Assembly: GCA_039881145.1 (NCBI GenBank)
Contig: JAYKKI010000037.1
Location: forward strand, 17,549,001 to 17,613,000
Length of the DNA: 64,000 nt
Origin: Druceiella hillmani
Lineage: Eukaryota; Arthropoda; Insecta; Lepidoptera; Hepialidae
Reading direction: 5' to 3'
Shown: positions 1 to 13,226 of the stretch, piece after piece
Numbering within the stretch: the first letter of the stretch is position 1
Layout: each line of letters opens with the position of its first letter
Notes under the pieces: model-generated
What the model was told of the DNA's origin: nothing
Seen by the model: the letters and a program-made list of their open reading frames with translations, nothing else
Database searches by the model: none
Translations under genes and position numbers: made by a program

Positions 1-345
1 AATCTGCTCGATGGTGCAGTAATTTAACGAAGTAAAAGCTACCAGTAGTAAATATCTTGATTTACTACCGTCCGATAAGAAGTTCCTTTGTTGAGCTCCA
101 GATCGGAACATCAGACTCTGCCACTGTGGATGGTGTAATTATTTTTTTAAGTAACCACTACCAGTCGAAATTATCTTGAATCACGTTTAATTTCCTACCA
201 TCCCTTAAGAAGTTCCATTATTCATCTCCAGAACTTATCACCAGACCTAGCCTGGTCGACGGTGTAAGTAACAACTACTCATAAAAACAAGATTCTGACG
301 AATCGAGCATTTCCTTTTCTTTGAAGTCGGTTAAAAATAATTAAT
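1..345 (-). repeat. Dispersed repeat copy, minus orientation, running off the window's left edge
   Basis: Read on the minus strand this matches the copy at 30.3-31.0 kb. Both have a GAAGTCGGTT/AACCGACTTC end (here about 325-340), then several diverged internal units with the phrases AACTTCTTA..GGACGGTAGTAAAT and AAGATATTTACTACTGGTAG. At least two units are visible, one near 30-90 and one near 150-220. The family resembles a non-coding repeat I recall from lepidopteran genomes. No open frame is supported. The left boundary is outside the window. Confidence 0.65.
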
Positions 346-545
346 GTCTGGGCGATACGGTGAGAGCCTCCATAAAATTTGTTAGAGAAGTAGGAGACTT
401 AAATTTTTTATTTAACCACCCAGTGCATATTTATCCTTGTTTACAAACAAACAACATTTTGTTTACATTCACTTGGTACCGTACTGTTAGCCACTATTCG
501 CCATTCCTTATACCATATTTGTAAGGTACTCATCCATATATAGAC

Positions 546-785
546 GAACCGGTTTCGACACCAGCGAATACGCTTTTTTTCTACACTCAAAGCAATATCG
601 ACAATATCACAGTAATAAGTATCGACATGAAGCCCTATAGTAAATGTAATGAAGCCGTATTAGATAAAGATTGCAACAGGGGGGACATACTGGAGGAAGT
701 TGAGAGCCTGCGTTACATTGGTGTTATTTTCAGTAGTAAACTGCATTTTGATTTGCATAATAAGTAGATTGCTTACGCCTATAGA
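546..785 (+). pseudogene. LINE reverse transcriptase C-terminal fragment
   Basis: One plus-strand frame stays open from about 546 to a TAG at 765. It encodes a stretch typical of the region after the catalytic motif of Jockey/CR1-type reverse transcriptases: a Lys-Cys pair (KPYSKCNEAV), then ILEEVESLRYIGVIFSSKLH, equivalent to the usual 'V..(K/R)DLGV.FDSKL.F..H' block. After the first stop the expected I..A.R segment continues to about 785 with a second stop. Nothing of the fingers, palm catalytic motifs or endonuclease is present here, so this is a short decayed scrap. The SSKLHF phrase is close to DSKLHF in the relic at 59.3 kb, so the two could belong to one family. Confidence 0.7.
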
Positions 786-3700
786 ATACATTTATAATCT
801 ATGATTGTAGCTTTTTATTGAACTATTTAATTACATTTACTTTCAGTTATTATTTTATATTATTTCTACAAACAAATTATTGTCTCTTTTAATTATATTG
901 ACCAATGTTTTTTTAAAATATCTTTATTTCATTGGTTACTTTGATAAATGTATTTATTTCCTTTTGTTCGGTAATATTAGAGCACACGCTGTTTTGTTTA
1001 TATTCCATAGCATGTTTCAAATATTTTGTGTCAGTTTTTTCCATCACATAAAATCTAAAATATTAAATAAAATTCAAATCGAAAATATGTACTAACATTA
1101 TCATAGCCTAAATTGATTCCAATATTGTAAGTGTTCGACAATATAAACATAACACTTTGTCAAGTTTTGGTGTTTTACTCTTAAAATATCTTTAAATTTG
1201 TTATAAGTTTTACTTATATATTTATAACGTAAATGTGAGTGCTTATATGTTACAATGTGTAAGAGATTACAAAGTAAATAGAGAAATGACTTAATTGTAT
1301 TTTAAATTGCATCTTCATTTTCCTCGCCAGCTAAACACTGTGCCAGTGAGCATATGAGTGTCCATGTTATGTAAAATTTCATAATGTATCTAATTTCGAT
1401 GAGTGAGGCGAGTACGTTCCTAATAATATGGACCATTACCGGACAATCTCTTCAATAACATTTATTTTTATATAAAGGAACTTACTATTTTAAATAAATG
1501 TATATAAGTATATTACTATTTTATAGAAATAAAGTCATTCAATACATCATTTTCACATACGTGTCGTAATGGTAATTGAGAAAAAAAGATTTTATTTTTC
1601 TTAACCAAACACAAAATCTTTAAAAATTCACACACTTAAATAAATTTGTTAAGGTTGAACTAGAGTAGGTCGGCACTTACATTTAATATACGAGTATATC
1701 ATTTTTATGCAGTGAAGATTTCTAACATGAAGTGATACGCAAAGAAAGAAATTTTCGATTCCACTATACTCGTAAATCAGATCTACAAACTAATTTGATG
1801 ATACCATATAAAAAAAAAATTAAAATTTTTCCTGATAAAACAATTTTTAAAATTGACCAAAAATGTACAGAGATGTATCAACATAAACGATACGTGTAGC
1901 ATCTTCTGAATCTTCGAAAATAAAGTTTCATTAATATGGTTTACAAATTTATAAAACTTTTGCTTGTGTGCCCGAAATATATCCAAGGAAAACTTCAATT
2001 GTTGAAACTGAGAAAGCAAGGCTATATTTACTGAAAGTATAGTATATACTGATAATCTTCATAAATATACCTTTTGTATCTTAAAAAATTGTTTTTTTAG
2101 TTTCTAGAAACTTTAAAGTATATATTTATTTATAACTCAAGTCATTGAATCAATTACTTCCGAAATTTAAATATTCGCAGTATTTTACTTAAAAGCTTAC
2201 ATAGTTAAAATATTAAAATATCAACAGCTTAAAATTTTTTTCATTTCATTTTTTTGCTTATTTCAAGCTTTCCATATTATTTGTTTCCAAAAAAGTGTAT
2301 TATGTTTTTATCTAATGACAATCATCAAAAAATATTTTTGAGATAGTTACTAGGGTTGTGATAAGTATATAAACCTAAACTACAGAAAATAAAAAAAAAT
2401 TATGTAACGATCATAATATTTTTACCGATTAATTATCCAACTAAGAAATAATTTTATATTATATTTCTTTATGACACATGTCACTTTATCCATCACGTCT
2501 ACGCGCATGTTGTCCACTAAAATTAATATTGATATTTAAATCACATTAAGAAAAATTACATAAAGCCAACTTGACATCATCTAACGAAGGGAATAATATA
2601 AGTTTATACTCTAGAAGAGAGATCAGTTTTTTAAAAAATGAACTCACTTTTATACTTTTCTTTTTTCACATGATGTTTGATGTTGAATACATATATATTG
2701 GAATATGCACATGTTGATCGCTCATATATACGAATGTATGTACTTTACTCCTTGCGTTAAACATCTATATGTATAATTATGATTTAGATGAATTAATTAG
2801 TTTATAATGCAAACTTAGGCAATAATTCTAGCCATCCATTTTATCTAAAATAAATGTGTGTAGCAATCGTTAGTGAAAAATAAATGTAGTCATATATTTT
2901 TGTTGTGGTGCATCAAGAAGTTAAAGTAAGGTTTCATTTTGAGAATATAAAAAATTTAAAAAAAATTAAGCAATGTTAATAAAATATTATTCAATATTTG
3001 GTATTGTCACGTAGAAGGCGTGAAATATGTTCAAATGAATTAGAAAACATAGGTTAAATTAAAGGTATTTTAATTACTTAAAGAATACGCAAGTTACTAT
3101 GAAACTAGAAAATATTTTAAATGTGTTTGTCTAAAATTAGTTCATATATTCATTTAAACAAAAGATAACATCATCGCATGTATATATACAAATAATGAGA
3201 TCAACGGCGTTAAACTCACTTCACGACTTGCTTCTTTGTGGTCTAATTTCGTTTTGATCAGAAAACCAATAACGTGTTTTGACGTGTAAATATAATGGTC
3301 ATTCTAACTTATATTTTGGTTTCTCTATGTAACGTATATTTACCAATACGTCGTCGACAAAGGACGAAAATAATTAATAAAATCTATGCACCGATCTGTA
3401 TAAATGATCTAAGAGAAATATATATGATACTCCATTCCATACAACATTTATATAATGAATGTTGATCTTGTAAAAAGATAATAAACAAATATAAGAAAGA
3501 AAGATGAGAAACAACATTGTTATAAACAATAAGATAGGTACAATGAGGCAGGCTTGAAAATATTTTAGACCTCTTTTAAAAAGAGCTCTCTATAGACTTC
3601 AAGTAATTAGGGCGATTTATTAATCAAACTTAAGAATAATAACGACAACTAGATGATAGCACAATACATTCAAGAGAACCAAACAGATTCCGTTGAATAC

Positions 3701-5084
3701 TCAATCTATATAAAAATATTAGCAAAATATTCGGCAATACGGCCATGAAACTGTCTCTTGTACCACTTTGGTTAATAGGTGTATGACTACTACATACTGC
3801 ATATAAAATAGCACAGAACAATTGACGGTGCTATTAAATAGTATACTGTTTTAAAAGATTTTTCTTTTCGAAAATATATGCTAATAATTGGTAATATTTG
3901 TTTGAAAGGAATTTGACTTTCCTGATTCTAAATAGTGTGTATATTCTATATTTCTCTAGCTTGGTTTAGTTTCCTTCATCAAATAGGTAGGGTAAATCCG
4001 GAGAAGGTGGCCATATTTCTTTCAAAAACATGTAAAATAAAACTATAAACACTAATTAACAAAAATTAATTTTACAAAACTTTGCACATTTAATTTTAAG
4101 AATATCACAAGAAATAATTAGTTTTAACATAATACGTCTTATAACTATTCCACAAATCACCACTTGTCATTCCTCCCGGAGTAACCGGCAAAGAGTTCTT
4201 GTGTAAACGGGTAGTCTGGAATTACGTTCAAATTAAAAGGGTTAATTTTAAATTCTGTGATTGCATTCTCTACTAAAGATGTTTTTCCCCATACTTTGTT
4301 AAGCGATATCCACACGATAGTTTAGTAATATGACGACCGGGATTTTGTTTTAACCAAAGCTGGCAATGTTTGTAGAAATAAGTTTTTAGTAATTTGGCTA
4401 TCTAGTAAAATAAAAACTTTTCTGTCTGCTTTCCGCGGAAAATAATATATAATCAATCATTCAATAAAAAAGTTCAAGTTTGTGCACGCTAATTTTCGGA
4501 ACATGGAGAACTTCAATTTCGGTGGCGTCCCATCCTCAAATTCAGATTTTATACTTTTACCTTTCTCGTTATGATTAGATGGCAAAAATGTATCTTTAAT
4601 TTTGCAGCAAACTATAACTTTTATTGTTTTTTTTTCCTTTTTGGTCGATGTAACTGCGGATACTAGTGATGATAGGAATGTAGATTTCTACACATTCTCG
4701 ATTAAGAATGCGAATATCACCTGTTTAAGACGGGCGTTGCTTGACATTGAAAAAGCAAGTATTTCCAGTGAATGAATGTTTAGTGAAGGTGGTCTTTTTC
4801 GTACAGCGAAATAGAGTGCAAGGAGAAAAGGCACCAAATATTTTATTTTTGAAATTTCAGATTCTTCTGTTTCAATTTGTAAATAAATTGATAAAAAAAT
4901 CATTTTAATTTTAATTAGCGAAGGAAGTTGCTTTGGATATACTATTTATTGAAATCTTAAGACTCATATCGGAGGTAAGACCCATTTTCAAACTTATGTT
5001 TAGAGTATCAATTATATTCTTTTTCAATAAACTTTGGACTCGAACTCCTCAGACTTGACACTGTGGTGGTACAGTCTGCTTTAA
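786..5084. other. AT-rich non-coding stretch, nothing recognised
   Basis: Open frames here are short (under about 80 codons), lack recognisable motifs and are expected by chance in T/A-rich DNA. I saw no tRNA, long repeat or conserved-looking element. A slightly more GC-rich patch at 4140-4340 gave no recognisable coding similarity. Confidence 0.6.
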
Positions 5085-5600
5085 CCGTGGGATTAGAGGA
5101 TCTGCTGTTTTTAAATTAGTATTTTGAGTTTCAAGCAAAGACTCTGTCATTAAATTCCCAGGTTCCCACACCGTACTGCGTACTCGTACTGCGGGGATAT
5201 TGCCTGAGTAAATCATGATGCTTTAGGTTCCGTTTTTAAATTAGTAGTGTGATTTTGAGCCAAGATCCTATCGTTGAAATCATGATTGAATTGTACGGTT
5301 GCTTGTAATCAAGTTGTACGGCCGGTTTTATGTGTGTTGTGTACTCGTAGTTAACTCGTAGTTAACTACGTAATCTCCGGCATACGTAATCTAATTTGAA
5401 TGATACTCTATTATTTGAATGGCTCCAATAAAGTTTCTAATAAAATAGTAAGTAATATGAAAATTGGACGGATTTTGACCTTGGAAATTGGAGGCAATGT
5501 AGATCATAGTTGCCGTGATCGAGTTTGGATGATGAAAGTCTGATGATAATCTAATAATAAACTCTCTAAAGTTTTTATACGACCTAGTGTGTCATATATC
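5085..5600 (+). repeat. Dispersed repeat fragment related to 20.3-21.0 kb
   Basis: The phrase TTTCAAGCAAAGACTCTGTC at about 5130 recurs with one difference near 20824. CCGTGATCGAGTTTGGATGA at about 5514, followed by TGATAATCTAATAA, recurs near 20544. The order of the two blocks is reversed between loci: CAAGCAAAG first here, CGTGATCGAG first at 20 kb. The copies are therefore rearranged or made of tandem units. A short palindromic stretch with GTAGTTAACTAC lies near 5360. No coding potential seen. Confidence 0.6.
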
Positions 5601-8003
5601 GGCCCTTTAGCAAAATCAGGACACAATCATGAGTCGGGGGGTGGTGATAAGAATGTTTCACTGATCAGAAGTAAACAAGAAAATAAAGTAGTAAATAGGT
5701 AGGTAAGTATATAGAGGTATATAGACATGAAGCCATTTAATTATTAGTTGTCAAGTAGACAAATAGGTAAACACAGGTAAAACCGATGTTTGAATTGGGA
5801 AAATATTAGTATATAAATAGGTAGATAAGTAAGTATATACAAGTATATATAACAGCGTACAGGAATTTGAATAGACTAGGCCGATGTATAGTACGTAAAA
5901 GTATACATAGGCTTAAAGCGTTGACTACAGTGAAGCCAAAATAAGAAATGTCACTTATACTTTCGTAGATACGTATGTATATATGCGTGTAAATATGCAC
6001 TTATATGCAAATATATGTAGATATATATGAACATAGTGAGATGTTTGCAATGATTATTAGGTTCATTAAAAGCTGCAAATGTCAATTTCGATTTCATAAA
6101 TCAGATATTACGGATATTGAATTCATTGTGAGTTTGTGAAATCCTCTATAACAAAGAATATCATAGGCACTAAAATGGAAAAATAAAATATTCTTGCGTA
6201 CAAATCGAACCAACTTCAAATAATCATCGAATAAAAGGGCACTAAAAGTATAAAATTATAAATGATGGAAAGTTTAGTCGAGACAGCTAATAGCTTTATC
6301 AGTCTAAAATTAATTTCTTACGTAAAAAAATTATTGTTCAATTATTTGTCGCATTTTGAAGAATTAATATTTGAAATAAATATTATAGCTTTTGGAATAT
6401 TTTAGTAGGAAATTTAATGTTACATCAATTAATGTACTTGTGCATATTTTGAGTAATGTTGTTAAGGATTCTCCCTTACGTGTAACATTGGAAATAAACT
6501 TTTAGAAAAAGTAAATATATGAGAATTTATTGGTTTCGTATTAGTTTTTATTCCTTCATGCATTCAGTAAAGTAGCACTTATCAAAGGTTCAAAATAATA
6601 TACTGTATTTTTGTTGCATATTTTAAATTAATATTTAAAACATACTCATTGAAACTCAACAAATTTTTTCAAGCACAGTTGACTTATAGTAAATACGAAA
6701 AACAATTTTATTTTACATGGTTGTTCTAAAGTTGTGTTGCTACAATATAATCCACTCAAGTTACTTAAAACGATTAAAAATTTACATGGTTTTACATGTA
6801 TTTCGTAAGGCATTCATTTATTTTATTTGTCAGCGGCCTATGTTATACAAGTTTACGATTTTTCTGAACTCAAAATCTATAATAATACAGAAAAAGAGAG
6901 CACGTGAGTTTGTTTTTTAATTAGTTTACATGTAAGAAGTCAACGTAAAAAAATACTAGAAAGATTTCAACTTTTTTCCGCATTAATCAGAAAACAAGAT
7001 GATTAAAGGCCCTGTGAATCTAAACCTTTAGTAACTGCATTCAGATAATTATGAAAAATGCATTCAAAATCTGATCATTTAAAATACACTTTAAAATTGA
7101 CTTTTAAAATAATTCTCAAATTTTACTTTGAAATTGAGGATTATTTTGTCATTTAAAAACTTAAGTACACAATTTCATTTTATTCCAATCGATAAAACAT
7201 TAGCCATCGTGTAGATAAATATACGCAAATAACAGTGTTCATAAGAAATGTAAATGAAATCAATAATAGAGAGACTCGAGTGCATACAAATATCGTAGTG
7301 AAATCAAATTTACTTGAAATATCGCTGATGACAATTCAAATCCCATTTTAGTCTCGAACCGACAGCGGTAACAAAGAGATAAGTCTGAGAAATATATCAT
7401 CGCGGAAACGCGATTAAATAATTTTGGTGGAGTTCACTTGTGAACATTATTAATTAACTAAATTCCAATATTGGGAATTCGAAGTCATCCTTCAAGTAAA
7501 TAGCGTAATTTGTCTGTAATGATTAATCACATCATTCTTTGTCGGAAGTACATAAGGATGAATTAATACAGTTAACTTTAAATTGCTTCTCTTTGATAAA
7601 TCTTTGATAATAAATTCTGCAAATGTTTTAATTTTTTTTTTGATATTCATTATTCCTGATACAAAGTTTTTGTCTTCGATCACACTTCGTACTTTAATTC
7701 TAAATTATCGTAAATAATTTTATCTCTCACAATTAAAGAAAGTACTTCGATAAAACTTGAACAAATCGTTTCATTAATTTTGGTATTGTATATAATGGCG
7801 AAAGGGAAATTTTGTTGAAATCCATCAACAAAAACCCGATTCAAATTTTGCTCTGAACCGTCAATTCTTTCTATTTATTTGTACATTCAATGCACATAAG
7901 AAGAATAATTGTCACTGCTATACAATAAAAAAAACTTTTAAAGACTAAGTTCTGATGGATTATTAAACATATTTTATTTATATTAAACATATTTTGTGTC
8001 AGT

Positions 8004-8006
<3 letters not shown>
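5601..8006. other. AT-rich non-coding stretch, nothing recognised
   Basis: Contains GTA/TATA-rich low-complexity DNA at 5690-6030 and otherwise plain AT-rich sequence. Open frames are short and show no family motifs. Confidence 0.6.
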
Positions 8007-8081
<75 letters not shown>

Positions 8082-8089
8082 AATATGTA

Positions 8090-8160
<71 letters not shown>
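8007..8160. repeat. (AT)n microsatellite with TATACATA/TATGTATA interruptions
   Basis: About 150 bp of alternating A and T, interrupted by ACAT and ATGTATATAAATATGTAT blocks. The tract is largely self-complementary. Translation gives only Tyr-Ile repeats, so the open frame across it is an artefact. Confidence 0.97.
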
Positions 8161-8162
<2 letters not shown>

Positions 8163-11100
8163 CCTATAAATACGTATTTGAGAATTTTCAAAGTATTATT
8201 TTTATTTTTTCTTCATTAAAATTTACCTATAATAGTTAAAGCAATAGAAAAATATTTTGGTTGCTTTTGATATACCTATATTGCCGACTTGAAACGGTAT
8301 GAGCAACACGATAGTGCAGTAGCGTGTGATACGTCCGGCTAGCAAAATATTAAGGATATTTTTCTGCTTCGATTAAACATATTCGGACTCGGAAGAAGAG
8401 CGCGGGTATAATGCGTAAGTGTAACTGCATAATAAGTATTCATGGTCGTAATAAATATTAGAGCGAATAAAATATATATTGAAAAACAAAATACATATGA
8501 AGGATGATTGACATATATGTATTACATTTATTTGGGCCATTGTTATTTAATATTTGATTACTTCCTTCCTTTATTAAAAACTTATTCACTAAATTCAGAA
8601 AATTGCGAGTTTTCCAATAAACACTCCAGGAATATATTTAATTTTATAACATGGATTGCAATAACATCATCGTAAATTACATGAGATTTGTTTGTTTTAC
8701 ATTATTAAATTTTTACTCATTTTAACTAAGGCCAAGGAAAAGGAGTTAAATATTTTATTTATTATAACTTTCATCAGTTTAACTAATGCCAATGAAAAAG
8801 GGCTTATTTTTTTTATCGTTTCATCTTGTGGATTGAAATAATTTTTTTTCTAAATTAAAAAAATAATAAACACATCTATGTAGGCAACTCGGTCATAAAA
8901 AAACTAAATACTTATAAAAAATCACAGTTACTAAAATACATGTGAACTTGTTTCACTTTTTTATTGAAGGAGTTTTATTTCAATACGATATAATTTTATA
9001 CCTATAGTACATTGTTTTGCTCTTCCAATAAGGAAGTCGTTAAATAAACAGGTACTCAAAGGAATTACGTCTAAAAAGTGTTAGCAAAATTTCATTCGAA
9101 ATGGTGTTTATTTTTTTAATTTAAATAGAAAGGGACATAAAAACAAATTAATTTAACTTACTAGTGTAATAACATTATAAAACAATTTTCAAAAAGTTGA
9201 GTTATACACGTTCCACTTTTTATTATGTTTTTTAGAAATTCATAATCAATATGATCGCATCGACCAATATTAACTATTCATATAAATTATAAGTTAATAA
9301 TTATAAAAGCAACCCTTACAACAATTACAGTCAAGAATTGGCGTAACGTTAATAAGGCGGTAACTGGATTGCAATTTGAGCCATTTAAGAGCTTTAGTAA
9401 CTTGCGTACTTGAAAAAGTGGAAGTACAAAAGAATTATTTGTGTAGCGACAGACTACAACCATATCGGATGGCGTATTAGTCAAAGACGTGGAAAAGTAC
9501 CGAAAGCTTTAAAGACCCCGATATCAATGCATGACAATTGGCACGAAGCGGGTTACTACGGACTCAGATGAAACATCACCATCAGCTTCCAATTGATTCC
9601 TAACACAATAATTAACACTTTTAAGTTAAGAATCGATCAGTTACAGTTAAGAATTGATGAGATGAATTAGTTAAATTAGATTTCTTTCTTTTTTTCAGAG
9701 TCACTTTTTCAGAATCATTCACACTTTTTCAGAATCACAACACTCTCAAAATTAGCACACTGAACGGATTGGCATGAGAGTACGCCTCAACAGATCAGTC
9801 GTATCAAAGCTTTCATTCCAGATAGTCGATGGATGGTTCGCCTTGTATTTGAGAAAATGTTTGCGCTCTTTATTACAAATAATTGAATGAAAATAAAATG
9901 AGAAAACGCGCTATATTCCTGGTAAATAATGAAGCCATTCAGTTTAATGAAATGATAGGGAGAGAAATAGAAATTCCTTATGATTTAATGAGTGAATATA
10001 GCAACAACGGTAAAAATAAATAAATAAGAGTTTATTAACATAATTTAATATAACTGCCAAACGTCCAATCTAAAAAAAATGTTATAATTAGAGACTAAAA
10101 TCTGAACGAAAATTTAATTTGTTACGATACTTTTAATTCATTGTCACTGTCAATGAAAATGAAAAATATCATTCCAATAGATATTAAGAAATAAGTTTTA
10201 TGCAAATATATTTTTCGAGATACCAGGATGCATTATCATAATATAAATATTCTTGGATCTTTTCCAAATCTATGCTTAATAACGTATATACAATTTTTCA
10301 TTGTTTGTAAACACTGCGCATGAATGATAGACATGCAAACAAACATTAATTGATTATTTTAATAAATAAACGCATTTTTATAAATTCAAAAGTTTTATGT
10401 TATGTTTAGTGCTTATTACTACCAGGTGTACCGACTGTGTGAAATAAAATAATATAGAAAGGACTGGTTCTCAGAATTTTAACCGCACACAAGTCACCAA
10501 TTTTAAACTCTGATCTTGTCTAATGATATTTTTTAATGAATATTAATAACATTACTGTGCATAATTCCAATTCCACTTCCACTCATAATCTTTACGGAGA
10601 TTTTCTCTAGTCTGCTCACTTATCAACCACATAATCGATTAGAAGACATTTTTAATTTTTATTAAGAAAATTAAATTCTATTAAGTGGCTAATGTTTAGA
10701 GGAAAAAGTTGTTACTTGCATTTAACACAATTAATAATGTTTACATATGGTATAATTTCGAAGTCTGAAGTAATAGAAAATTAATATAATGTTTAAATAT
10801 AAAAAAAACGATTTAATTAAATATGTGTTTTATTTTATTTATTATTTGTATGTTACGTTGTATGTTATATTTACAAAGTGCTCTAAGTTTCTGAGGAAAA
10901 TGGAGTCATCAGAACTAGTTATAGTTCGTACTGATCAAAATAATTTTAGTTTAATTAATAATCAGGCATACCAACTAATTTTTAGCGCCGAAAAATGAAA
11001 TAAATTAGAAAAACTATTTTTAAGATTTAGAATGAAGAGATTTAACAAAAAGTTTCAGCGGCGATTAACTTTCGCGTAAATTTATTTTTTGAAAATCTAG

Positions 11101-12240
11101 TGAGAAATTCAAGTTAGCTATAAAGACAGAATATTGAGAGTAAAAATAATTAAATAGTAAAAACAAAACGTTATCATTATTATAAAAGGGTTGTTTATTT
11201 GTAAAATATCTAATATATCTTAATTTCACTTTACTAATCAATATACCTAAGAAGTTAGAATTCTTTTGTTTTTTTATGAAATATTTTGGAAAATATGTAC
11301 ACACATAGAAAACAATAAATATAAAAAAATTTCAGACACACACATAAACAATTTTGAAAAAAGTGTTTTAAGTTGTGTTAGTGCTTAAGAACCATATCTA
11401 ATGAAAACCTCAATTTTAATTAAAATAAAATAAATTTTACTAGCAAATAAAAAGTGTTTGTAAGTAAATATTTTAAATTCTAATTTATTTGAATTGCATA
11501 TTGAACTGTTTTCGGTATCACGTTTAAGTCTCAAATTTGTCTGTATATAAATTACAACGTATAAAGTTTTCAGTTAAACGTTGATGATAATATATTGTTT
11601 TAAAGATTTATTTTATTTACTTTATTGTTGTAAACGGACAAATACGATTATTACAATATTTGCGATTTTAAGAGTGTCAGGTTTAATAAGCAGAAAGTTG
11701 ATCACTATTTAAATAAATGAAAACAGTTTACGCCTTTTCAACTTTACGTGTAGTCGACTTAAACATCGATATTATTTCTAAGTTGTAATAGCATGCTTCC
11801 TCTGTTTATAAATATTCTGTCTTTAAGTCTCAAAGAGAAATTAACAAATTTGTAATTAGATAAATAAAATCATCTGTAAATATTTAACATCCATATTTAA
11901 TCAAATATTTCATAAATTGAAATATCTATTTTTCCAGCTGTATTATATGTCGCATTTTTCTTTCTAAAAATAAAAGTATGTATAAAAGATAGAATACAGA
12001 AAAAAAAGATTTTCTTTTGTCAATTGGATTCATTTTTATCAATAACATCAATGTGTTAATATTTTATTAAACAAAAAGTTTTTAAATTTCTAACCCAATA
12101 TTCATACAAATTTTCATACGTAAATGTATAAAAAAATGTAAATTAGTACAAAATAACAAAATAAGCTCTTTAATTGAAATGTTCTAATATATAATCAATA
12201 ATTGTCTAAATCGTTTACATATAATGCCTCTGCGGAACTC
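8161..12240. other. AT-rich non-coding stretch, nothing recognised
   Basis: No gene or long repeat is visible. A 16-bp phrase (CACTTTTTCAGAATCA) is partly duplicated near 9700-9740. A moderately GC-richer patch at 8280-8420 has no recognisable similarity. Confidence 0.6.
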
Positions 12241-12600
12241 AGAGCCAATCAGAGCATCGATCACTAATCTCTAATATTAAAATGAGGGTTCTAAATCTAC
12301 CCCTCATTCACCCTAAAAGCAATTTTGAAAATGCAAGTTCCTATAAAACGACAGTTCACTCTATTTTACTAAGGTGTAATCGCTATAAAACACTGCCATT
12401 GCATACAACCACTGTAGCGACATACCGAAGGTCTCCCGTTACATATGAATATAAACAAATAAAACCTTATAAAACAGATTGCAGATTCTGCACTTGTACA
12501 TATGCCGCAATTTATGAGGGCAACATTTATTGCGGCATTACGTCGACTCCAAGAGGAATCCACATTTTTACGACTTAGGCGGAATGTGCATACAAATGTA
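12241..12600 (+). other. GC-richer patch with a 98-codon open frame, not recognised
   Basis: An ATG at 12282 opens 98 codons on the plus strand, with cysteines clustered near the C-terminus (CRFCTCTY...). The minus strand is also open for 64 codons over the same DNA. Open runs of this length are expected a few times by chance in a window of this composition. No start context, splice pattern or domain supports a gene. The patch also holds a 10-bp inverted repeat, ATGCCGCAAT at 12502-12511 and ATTGCGGCAT at 12529-12538. It could be an old repeat fragment or an exon remnant. Confidence 0.2.
12502..12538. repeat. Short inverted repeat
   Basis: Perfect 10-bp arms (ATGCCGCAAT / ATTGCGGCAT) around a 17-nt loop. 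The arms are more GC-rich than their surroundings. Confidence 0.7.
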
Positions 12601-13079
12601 TTGTGACGGCATCTAGTTTATTTTGTTTAAAAATAAATTTATAATTTGTTATTGATTTTTGTTTTTTTTTCGACTTTAATTTAGTTAGATTTAATTTTAT
12701 TTCACAAATCGAGTGCATGGTTTTTAACAATATTTGTTTAACCACAGAAGAGATTTAAGAAAAAAAATGAAGTTATAATATTTTAATTTCAAATATAAAA
12801 ATTGATATCGATTTTGGGCTTCGTAGCCAAAAAACTGAACTCTTATAATTTTACATCCGCCCCTATGCTGCAACGCCATAACTCTTTCAATGTAAGACCA
12901 AGTGTGATTAAATTTTACACGAAGACCTAGTTGAATATCTAAACCAACTTTTTAATTTTTTTATTGAAAGGTAGTTAAAAAAAAAATCAGAAAAGAGAAA
13001 TAAAATATGTAATAATTTTTTTAAATGCATCCACACATGAACGGAATATCGAAATTTTTTTTTCACGAACACCATCGAG
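12601..13079. other. AT-rich non-coding stretch, nothing recognised
   Basis: Plain AT-rich DNA with T and A homopolymer runs. No features seen. Confidence 0.6.
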
Positions 13080-13226
13080 TAGAGTATAATTAAGCAGGTT
13101 TTTTAAAGTACAATCGGTAATATTAAGTAATATTTGTCTACATTGAATCTGGTTCGCAAGATATGAACCTCCCGAATTTCGCCGGGCATCCTTCCGCTCG
13201 TAACATTTTACCTACGAGCTATCTGA
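13080..13226 (-). mobile_element. tRNA-derived SINE head and partial body (candidate)
   Basis: Read on the minus strand, the DNA starts at about 13226 with an RNA polymerase III A-box-like phrase, TAGCTCGTAGGTAAA (plus 13207-13221). About 30 nt later comes CCCGGCGAAATTCGGGAGG (plus 13168-13186). This looks like a decayed tRNA T-arm/B box (GGTTCGAATTC-type) with CCCG/CGGG stems. The spacing between boxes is normal for a tRNA. The B box has lost bases, so a working tRNA gene is unlikely. A non-tRNA body (GGTTCATATCTTGCGAACC and on) continues towards 13080. The 3' end and any target-site duplication were not resolved. Confidence 0.5.

Noticed and set aside
7871..8191. Tyr-Ile repeat protein from an open frame across the 8.0-kb tract
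   Set aside because: It is a translation of the (AT)n microsatellite. The same applies at 43.9, 53.4 and 56.8 kb.
12282..12578. 98-codon open frame with clustered cysteines as a zinc-binding peptide
   Set aside because: The cysteine spacing fits no family I know, length is within chance expectation, and the opposite strand is also open.
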